Shown one piece after another: positions 4,169 to 8,573 of a stretch of DNA of 8,573 nucleotides (position 1 is the stretch's first letter; each line of letters begins with the position of its first letter). Source of the stretch: a bacterium (GTDB taxonomy: Bacteria > SZUA-182 > DTGQ01). The notes beneath the pieces were generated by a model. The model was not told the origin of the DNA and did not search any database. It was given only the letters and a program-made list of their open reading frames with translations. A program made the position numbers and the translations under genes. The stretch is from positions 1 through 8,573 of the forward strand of contig JBFLZW010000043.1 in assembly GCA_040755755.1 (NCBI GenBank), given 5' to 3'.

Positions 4169-6842
4169 GCTGCCTGGATTCTTGCAATCGCTCCTTACCA
4201 GCTAAAAACCCATCCAGAAGCTTTTTCTCTTTGCTCTCAATAGGCAGTGTCTCGGATACTGCCTGCGCCACACGGAAGAAGGCTTCCTTATCGCCATACC
4301 CTGTGTCCTTAAGCAGTTTCATCATCTCTTCCCGTTTGCTCTTTTCCCAAAGCAGGAGGACGTTATGAAGAATATCTATCAGTTCCGATGCATCCTTAAG
4401 GTCTGCAAGGTTTCTCTCCTGCGGCCCCAAAACCCTGATAAATTCCTTCTCTTTTTTGATGAACCCAGGTCTGCTCCATTCTCTGGGAAGATCAAGGCTG
4501 CACGTACGGGCAAGCTTGTTTGCCTCATCAAACTGAACCTTTGCCTCACCATAATTCCATCGGTAGAGGACATAAAAGCGGGTCAGGTCAGTGATTTCAC
4601 CGGCAAAGCCATTATGCAATATCTGGTGTACGGCATAATCAGTAGAGATTTTTCGTACCTCTTCCAGCAGCCGATCAGCACGCACGATATTGCCTTCATA
4701 ATCCATTACCTTCTCGTATTTGCCAAAAACTTCGATAGCCGAGCCAATGGCCGCAATGAAGAAGTCTGCCCCCCTGATTCCCTCCTCCCAGAGCCGGTCA
4801 AGCTTTTTGTTGAGATGCTGTTTCAGTTCCTCTTTGACCTCATTGTAGAATCCGGTAGGCTGGCGGGTCATCTTGCGGGCGACAATGTAGATGGAAGAGG
4901 CAAGAGCAGCCGATTCCTTGGCTCGAAGTCGTGTTCGCATTTCCGTGTTTATTGGCCAAGCGCCAGTGACGATTAGGCCGGAATCAAGGAGTGAGTTAAT
5001 GAGAGTTTCCCAGCCCTCGGTGGATTTGTGGGCATAGACGATAGTGGTGATACCATTTGGCCTTAAGACACGATAGATTTCTTGGAAGGATTTTTTGAGC
5101 ATAGACTCAAAAAATTGCTTAGAGTTCTCCTTCCCACCATGTCTATAAGGGTCTGATACGATCTCATTTAATTTGGGAGTTACCAGTGTCGAAAACAGTT
5201 CTGGATATAGATCTCCTACTGTCCTTTTTAACCAGACATAAAAGAAGTCCGAAAGATTAGCATATCCAACATTATCATAATAGGGTGGATCAGTGAAAAC
5301 TGCGTCGAAGTAGTTATCGGGATAAGACAATGATGTGGCGGAGGATTGAGTGATGGTGGCGGGAGTGTCAGAGACAAGAGTTTGTTCTAACGAATATATG
5401 ATTCTTTCGACTTGGTCTATAAATGCCCCGCTATGAGAATAGATAGGATTATTTTCAACATAATCCCATGTCATCGGTAGAGCTTGTCGTGCGAAGATAT
5501 CCACTGGACACTCTGCATCCGCTTTCCATCTCGTTAATGTAGATGTAAACATTAAAGTTCTATCTATTCCCAGTCCTAAATAACTAGCCACTGCCTTTGC
5601 ATAATCCTCTCCAAGTTTCGACTCGCTCATGTTCTTGTACGATTCTCTCATTTTCTCTGCAAGGGTAATCAGTGCTAACTTCTGCCTTATATTAAATAAA
5701 TCGCCCCATGTGTTCATTCCGTACATCGGTGGTCGATCTACATCATGACAAGGTATAGGAATTGCCTCATCCGGCACGGGATCTATTCCCCATTCCAACA
5801 TCAGCTTTTCCTGTTTTTCCTTCAAACATTTCTCTGCCTCTCTAAAAATTTCTATATCTTTATCTGTAGCAATTCTATATCGCTTGCCGCTTGTGCTTGG
5901 CTTATGTAAAACCACAGCTATTATCCTCTGCCCAGATTTTCCTTCCCGAAATAATTTTCTTGTTGTTTTATCATCAACGACCGATGGGCAAGCTAAACAC
6001 GTGGCAACTGCCTTTGAAATAGTGCCATTAGAAGGATCAAACCCATCTGGTATCTTTTCATATCCATCGCCCACAATCTTGTACCTCACCTCTCCACCCT
6101 CAACATAGGGGAAAAGGGCAATCTTTTTTTTCTCCTTCTTTGCTAACCAAAATTGACGCATTAAAGGAATCTCGGCACTACATGTTAGATTTTGACAGGG
6201 AATTGTCCTTGCCCAAATATAACCAACAGGAATAGCACCGTCCGCCTCTGTTGGATAAAACCTCCCAATCTCCTTTTCCTCTTCATCTAAAACCCATTTG
6301 CCCCATTTTTTCACATCTTCAAGCAGAGAATTTTGCAAGGGATTAGCCCAGATTAATTTTTTCCCCTTATCTGCTTTTATATCCTTCGATCTTCCATACT
6401 TCTGAGGATACTCAAGGGTGCATTTCTGAATTAAAACCGCAACAGGATTCACGTCATTAGAGTAGGTTTCACATCCCAGGCGAAGAGCTTCCAATGGAAT
6501 AGTCCCACCTCCACCAAAGAGATCGAGCACCTTTGGTGGTTTTCCACCATTTGCCTTCAGTATATCTTCTCTGGCTTTATCAATGAGCTGGCGGCTCAAG
6601 GATTTTTCCCACTTCGAAAATTCGATGATAAACTCTCTCTGTTTATTCCATTCATCAACATTTTCTGGAGCGGGGATCAGGGCTGCATAATTAGTTGCTC
6701 GCCTTGATGCCAGCGGTCGTCTTGCCCACCAGATATGCAGGGTAGATATATGCCCATGCCGGATATTTTTCTCTCTTGCTGATTCTATGCTGACTTCCCG
6801 TACCGGAAAGGTCTCTTCTATGAAGCGCTTATCGTTTATCAT
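4155..6842 (-). CDS. DUF1156-domain adenine-type DNA methyltransferase
   Basis: This is a large DNA methyltransferase of the DUF1156 family, predicted to modify DNA (probably adenine N6) using S-adenosylmethionine. The N-terminus has the family hallmark: FIEETFPVREVS, then GHISTLHIWWARRPLASRRA (residues 30-49). Motif I, DLFGGGGT, is at 107-114 with ND130VNP after it, and the catalytic TDPPYY is near 517-522. Cysteine pairs at 216/221 and 282/285 may form a zinc ribbon. The end QRKLF resembles the usual family terminus, and 895 residues is a normal length, so the gene looks intact. ATG 6842 is the first possible start because an in-frame TAG directly precedes it; GAAAGGG (6860-6854) is the nearest ribosome site, 11 bases away. 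It leads the operon, followed by two MntA/HepT pairs and the broken DUF499 ATPase, its usual partner in a predicted defence set. Confidence 0.92.
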   Translation of the reverse strand: MINDKRFIEETFPVREVSIESAREKNIRHGHISTLHIWWARRPLASRRATNYAALIPAPENVDEWNKQREFIIEFSKWEKSLSRQLIDKAREDILKANGGKPPKVLDLFGGGGTIPLEALRLGCETYSNDVNPVAVLIQKCTLEYPQKYGRSKDIKADKGKKLIWANPLQNSLLEDVKKWGKWVLDEEEKEIGRFYPTEADGAIPVGYIWARTIPCQNLTCSAEIPLMRQFWLAKKEKKKIALFPYVEGGEVRYKIVGDGYEKIPDGFDPSNGTISKAVATCLACPSVVDDKTTRKLFREGKSGQRIIAVVLHKPSTSGKRYRIATDKDIEIFREAEKCLKEKQEKLMLEWGIDPVPDEAIPIPCHDVDRPPMYGMNTWGDLFNIRQKLALITLAEKMRESYKNMSESKLGEDYAKAVASYLGLGIDRTLMFTSTLTRWKADAECPVDIFARQALPMTWDYVENNPIYSHSGAFIDQVERIIYSLEQTLVSDTPATITQSSATSLSYPDNYFDAVFTDPPYYDNVGYANLSDFFYVWLKRTVGDLYPELFSTLVTPKLNEIVSDPYRHGGKENSKQFFESMLKKSFQEIYRVLRPNGITTIVYAHKSTEGWETLINSLLDSGLIVTGAWPINTEMRTRLRAKESAALASSIYIVARKMTRQPTGFYNEVKEELKQHLNKKLDRLWEEGIRGADFFIAAIGSAIEVFGKYEKVMDYEGNIVRADRLLEEVRKISTDYAVHQILHNGFAGEITDLTRFYVLYRWNYGEAKVQFDEANKLARTCSLDLPREWSRPGFIKKEKEFIRVLGPQERNLADLKDASELIDILHNVLLLWEKSKREEMMKLLKDTGYGDKEAFFRVAQAVSETLPIESKEKKLLDGFLAGKERLQESRQRKLF

Positions 6843-6894
6843 CTAAGTGTAATCCCTTTCAATCTCCTTCAGGATTTTCTCAATTTATCTTTTA

Positions 6895-6922
6895 TTTATA
6901 CTGCGAACGGGTGAATGTTGAA
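6895..6922 (-). promoter_or_regulatory. Candidate sigma-70-type promoter for the methyltransferase operon
   Basis: On the minus strand TTCAAC (6922-6917) and TATAAA (6900-6895) are separated by 16 bases, about 50 bases before ATG 6842. The -35 part is weak. It coincides with the outer edge of the neighbouring inverted repeat, so that repeat may supply half of the promoter. Confidence 0.4.
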
Positions 6923-7044
6923 CTTTTTGCACAGGAGTCAGAAGTCAGGAGCCAGAAGAAAGTAAAAGGACTCCTTATTTAAGATAGCCCACACCTTCTT
7001 GTGAATTCTGACTCCTGACTCCTGGCTCCTCTGGAAAAGTTCAA
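6918..7044. repeat. MITE-like inverted repeat with 7-bp internal repeats
   Basis: The left arm (6918-6960) begins TTGAACTTTTT and continues with 7-bp units GGAGTCA, GAAGTCA, GGAGCCA, GAAGAAA. The right arm (about 7006-7044) holds the complementary units TTCTGAC, TCCTGAC, TCCTGGC and ends AAAAGTTCAA. The arms can pair imperfectly over about 40 bp around a loop of about 45 bp with no ORF. This could be a miniature transposable element, or a strong hairpin ending transcription from the gene at 7327. Confidence 0.75.
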
Positions 7045-7326
7045 TTCTAAGCCGTTTATAGTATAAATGCCATGAGTATCTCCCTTTGTAGTTCCAACCT
7101 TTTCTGCCATATTATTTTTATTTTTAATTTGGGCAATCTCTATAATTCTACTTTGTCACATTTATGGTTAAGTTATTGATAATATTAACTACTGCTAAAA
7201 ATTGGATCTTCAAGAAATTCAACCACTTAGCTGGTAATGTGGCAAAGTAGAAATAATTATCTCCTTTATTTATATTTTGGAATCTATTCCCGTTTTCAAG
7301 AGTGCCAGGTAGCCAGGCTTTCTGCT
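7045..7326. other. AT-rich stretch with no supported gene
   Basis: No recognisable coding region is seen on either strand. A 61-codon minus-strand ORF (7333-7148) overlaps the stop of the nuclease-like gene, but it shows no family resemblance and its composition is that of AT-rich spacer. Together with the inverted repeat at 6918-7044, this stretch forms the gap of about 480 bp between the 184-residue gene and the methyltransferase. Confidence 0.5.
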
Positions 7327-7881
7327 CTACCATATTTGGGGCTTAAATTTTTCATCATTGAGGATAGCCACGCTCTCTCCTCTTTCCACTATGATAAATA
7401 ACCCTTTTCTATAAGCGTACTTATCCGCTTTTTCCTCTATGGCGAGCGCTCCTACTGCTCCGATCACTTTTCTGTCCTGATATTCAGGAAAAAATCCCTT
7501 AAAGTTTTTCAATCTCTCTAAATGTTCATCGACGTCTTCTATTCTCAGGGTGCTCTTGGCTTCTATTAATACTGCATATTCACCATTTATGGCCAGGATG
7601 TCTATTTCTATTCCAAACCCGTTTTTTTGCTTCTTAACTCTTTGATAGATGGTATCTACCTTTATCTCTCGCTCTTTAAACAGCCTTATTACCGAAGGAG
7701 CGATTGAATTTTCTACAAATTTGCCCCATTTTCCTGTCAGGGCATTCACTGCCTTGCTCGTCCTATTGATTTCATCGTTTGTTTCTTTAATTCTTTGATC
7801 CGTTTCTTTAAATCTTTGATCTGTTTCTTTAAACAGATTCCATATCTCCTGAAATCCCTTCTCTATTTCTATATTAGTCAT
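7327..7881 (-). CDS. Coiled-coil protein with PD-(D/E)XK nuclease-like domain
   Basis: This is a 184-residue protein. Residues 10-50 form a predicted coiled coil made of three heptads, FKETDQR, FKETDQR and IKETNDE, coded by a 21-bp DNA repeat (about 7771-7833). The C-terminal half fits the PD-(D/E)XK nuclease fold: E57 in GKFVEN, D94 in GIEIDILA, and E107-A108-K109 in VLIEAKS. Related proteins are commonly annotated DUF3782 or as uncharacterised PD-(D/E)XK proteins; that label is from memory. Whether it cleaves DNA is unknown. The start at 7881 has AAAGGAG about 7 bases upstream. It lies 12 bp after the truncated HEPN remnant and may have taken the place of that toxin's 3' end. Confidence 0.8.
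   Translation of the reverse strand: MTNIEIEKGFQEIWNLFKETDQRFKETDQRIKETNDEINRTSKAVNALTGKWGKFVENSIAPSVIRLFKEREIKVDTIYQRVKKQKNGFGIEIDILAINGEYAVLIEAKSTLRIEDVDEHLERLKNFKGFFPEYQDRKVIGAVGALAIEEKADKYAYRKGLFIIVERGESVAILNDEKFKPQIW
7771..7833 (-). repeat. 21-bp repeat coding coiled-coil heptads
   Basis: Two near-identical 21-bp units and a third diverged one code FKETDQR, FKETDQR and IKETNDE. The period equals one heptad, so changes in copy number would lengthen or shorten the coiled coil without breaking its register. Confidence 0.75.
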
Positions 7882-7893
7882 AAGATATCTCCT

Positions 7894-8019
7894 TTATATA
7901 TGGAGGAGCGAAATTGGGACTTGTCCCAATTTCCAAAAGCCCATATTATGCACAAAATCTTCAATTTTATTTATGCTATCCAGGATATCTTTAACAAAAA
8001 GCCCGTAATCTCGCTTCAA
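7894..8019 (-). pseudogene. Truncated HEPN (HepT) toxin remnant
   Basis: From a TTG at 8019, which overlaps the stop of the upstream MntA-like gene (TTGA), the frame reads LKRDYGLFVKDILDSINKIE, then DFVHNMGF. This matches the start of HepT toxins such as the 150-residue copy in this window (MKREIKDYILDIIDAL...). After about 28 codons the similarity stops; 13 unrelated codons follow, most of them spanning a palindrome, and end at TAA 7896-7894. The IIGE segment and the RX4HXY active site are absent, so no RNase can be made. Confidence 0.75.
7910..7933. repeat. Perfect 11-bp palindrome inside the HEPN remnant
   Basis: GAAATTGGGAC and GTCCCAATTTC flank a two-base centre. It sits exactly where HEPN similarity ends, as expected for a mobile or REP-like palindrome that accompanied the truncation. 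A role as an operator or hairpin for the downstream nuclease-like gene is possible. Confidence 0.75.
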
Positions 8020-8240
8020 ACATAGACTACCTCTTTTAAGATGAGGTCTTTTAGTTCTGGCCAAATAGCCTTCTTTCTGACGAGATCAACCTTTACCTTA
8101 AGGAGCTTTTCAAGATATCTCTCAAGTTCAATGAATTTAAACAAGTCTGGGACTTCATCAAACTCAACCAGGATATCCACGTCACTCCTCTTTTTCTGCT
8201 CACCTCTGGCATACGAGCCAAATATCCCGATTTCTCTCAC
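8016..8240 (-). CDS. mntA: MntA-like nucleotidyltransferase antitoxin, 5' end damaged
   Basis: This is a third MntA copy. From GTG 8240 it has 74 codons with the catalytic signature intact: G8-S9 (GSYARG), D20-V21-D22 and D52. The normal N-terminal helix is broken. Upstream, ATG 8281 starts METLAE, matching the MKTLEN start of the copy at 3307, but that frame ends at TGA 8239-8237. The matching stretch REELHKKYKV, directly before GTG 8240, is in another frame. Comparison with the 99-residue copy suggests a deletion of about 28 bases. The GTG overlaps that TGA (GTGA), so a shortened protein might still be made by reinitiation. Its HEPN partner directly downstream is also truncated, so the pair is probably decaying. 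Confidence 0.75.
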   Translation of the reverse strand: MREIGIFGSYARGEQKKRSDVDILVEFDEVPDLFKFIELERYLEKLLKVKVDLVRKKAIWPELKDLILKEVVYV

Positions 8241-8281
8241 TTTGTATTTCTTATGCAGTTCTTCTCTGCAAGGGTCTCCAT

Positions 8282-8573
8282 TTTTTCATCCTCCACCTTC
8301 CGGCCTTGGAACTGATGATTAAAAGTTGGGATGGGGAACCCCTCATTTCTAATCACTAATTCTCTTCGTCTTCCCCCTGATATCATCTTGGCCTACAGCG
8401 TGCATGATAATTCAAAAGCTTCCTCATACTAAGGCGCTTTGCTCTGTTAAGGGGAATGGCACTTACATAAGAATTAGTAATTCTCCCGCAGAGACGCTGA
8501 GACGCAGAGGATATCATTGAAAAGTAAAAGTAAAACAAGTTCCTCCTTGTGCCTTTTTACTTTTTGCTTGCTT
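8282..8573. other. Intergenic stretch with dispersed short repeats
   Basis: No gene is supported here. A perfect palindrome with arms AGAATTA and TAATTCT lies at 8470-8484. It is followed by the string gcagagacgctgagacgcag, a type of simple intergenic repeat seen in many bacterial genomes. Near the edge an imperfect inverted repeat pairs aaaagtaaaagtaaaacaag (about 8520-8539) with cttgtgcctttttacttttt, able to form a hairpin. Confidence 0.5.

Noticed and set aside
4365-4976. A 203-codon plus-strand ORF
   Set aside because: It is the antisense shadow of the methyltransferase C-terminal part.
7148-7333. A 61-codon minus-strand ORF after the nuclease-like gene
   Set aside because: It overlaps the upstream stop, but no family resemblance, repeat or ribosome site supports it, and it lies in AT-rich spacer.
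8041-8322. A plus-strand ORF near the right edge
   Set aside because: It is antisense to the MntA-like gene, which has the intact GSX10DXD signature.

Overview
The window looks bacterial: starts are led by Shine-Dalgarno sites, genes are packed with ATGA stop/start overlaps, and one edge resembles an IS21-type insertion sequence end. Base composition is moderately AT-rich. Several HEPN/MNT pairs, a DUF1156-type DNA methyltransferase, a DUF499-type ATPase and dispersed inverted repeats point to an accessory defence/toxin region. No marker fixes the taxon. All supported genes lie on the minus strand, so transcription runs from high to low coordinates.

Layout in transcription order. Positions 8573-8282 hold only repeats. 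A decayed mntA/hepT pair follows: an MntA-like gene that lost its 5' end (8240-8016) and a HEPN remnant cut off after about 28 codons near a palindrome (8019-7894). Next is a 184-residue coiled-coil protein with a PD-(D/E)XK nuclease core (7881-7327). A non-coding stretch (7326-6843) carries a MITE-like inverted repeat and the likely promoter of the main operon. The operon begins with an intact 895-residue DUF1156 methyltransferase (6842-4155). Two apparently intact MntA/HepT antitoxin/toxin pairs follow (4093-3453 and 3307-2471). After them come a 63-codon ORF resembling the methyltransferase C-terminus (2474-2283) and a broken DUF499 ATPase gene (2286-119). A repeat-bearing sequence that resembles an insertion sequence end (118-1) directly abuts the ATPase stop codon.

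The methyltransferase and ATPase match a predicted defence gene set (DUF1156 methylase, DUF499 ATPase, usually a PLD/SNF2-type helicase) sometimes called Hma-like. Any helicase would lie beyond the insertion sequence, outside the window. The ATPase still shows its expected 28-residue N-terminus (MKAFHTIAIPHQDILEG...) and everything from the Walker B-like ILMDEV onward. The segment between, where the family has its Walker A P-loop, is missing and the two parts are out of frame. The defence module is therefore probably inactive or reduced to its methylase, while two toxin/antitoxin pairs sit inside its operon.

The toxin/antitoxin island is bracketed by two related blocks, each a methyltransferase C-terminal sequence followed by a 15-bp tandem repeat coding a Gly-Tyr-rich pentapeptide. 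Short tandem repeats with periods of 7, 9, 10, 12, 15, 16 and 21 bp lie at nearly every gene end or junction, suggesting repeat slippage and repeat-mediated rearrangement shaped the locus.
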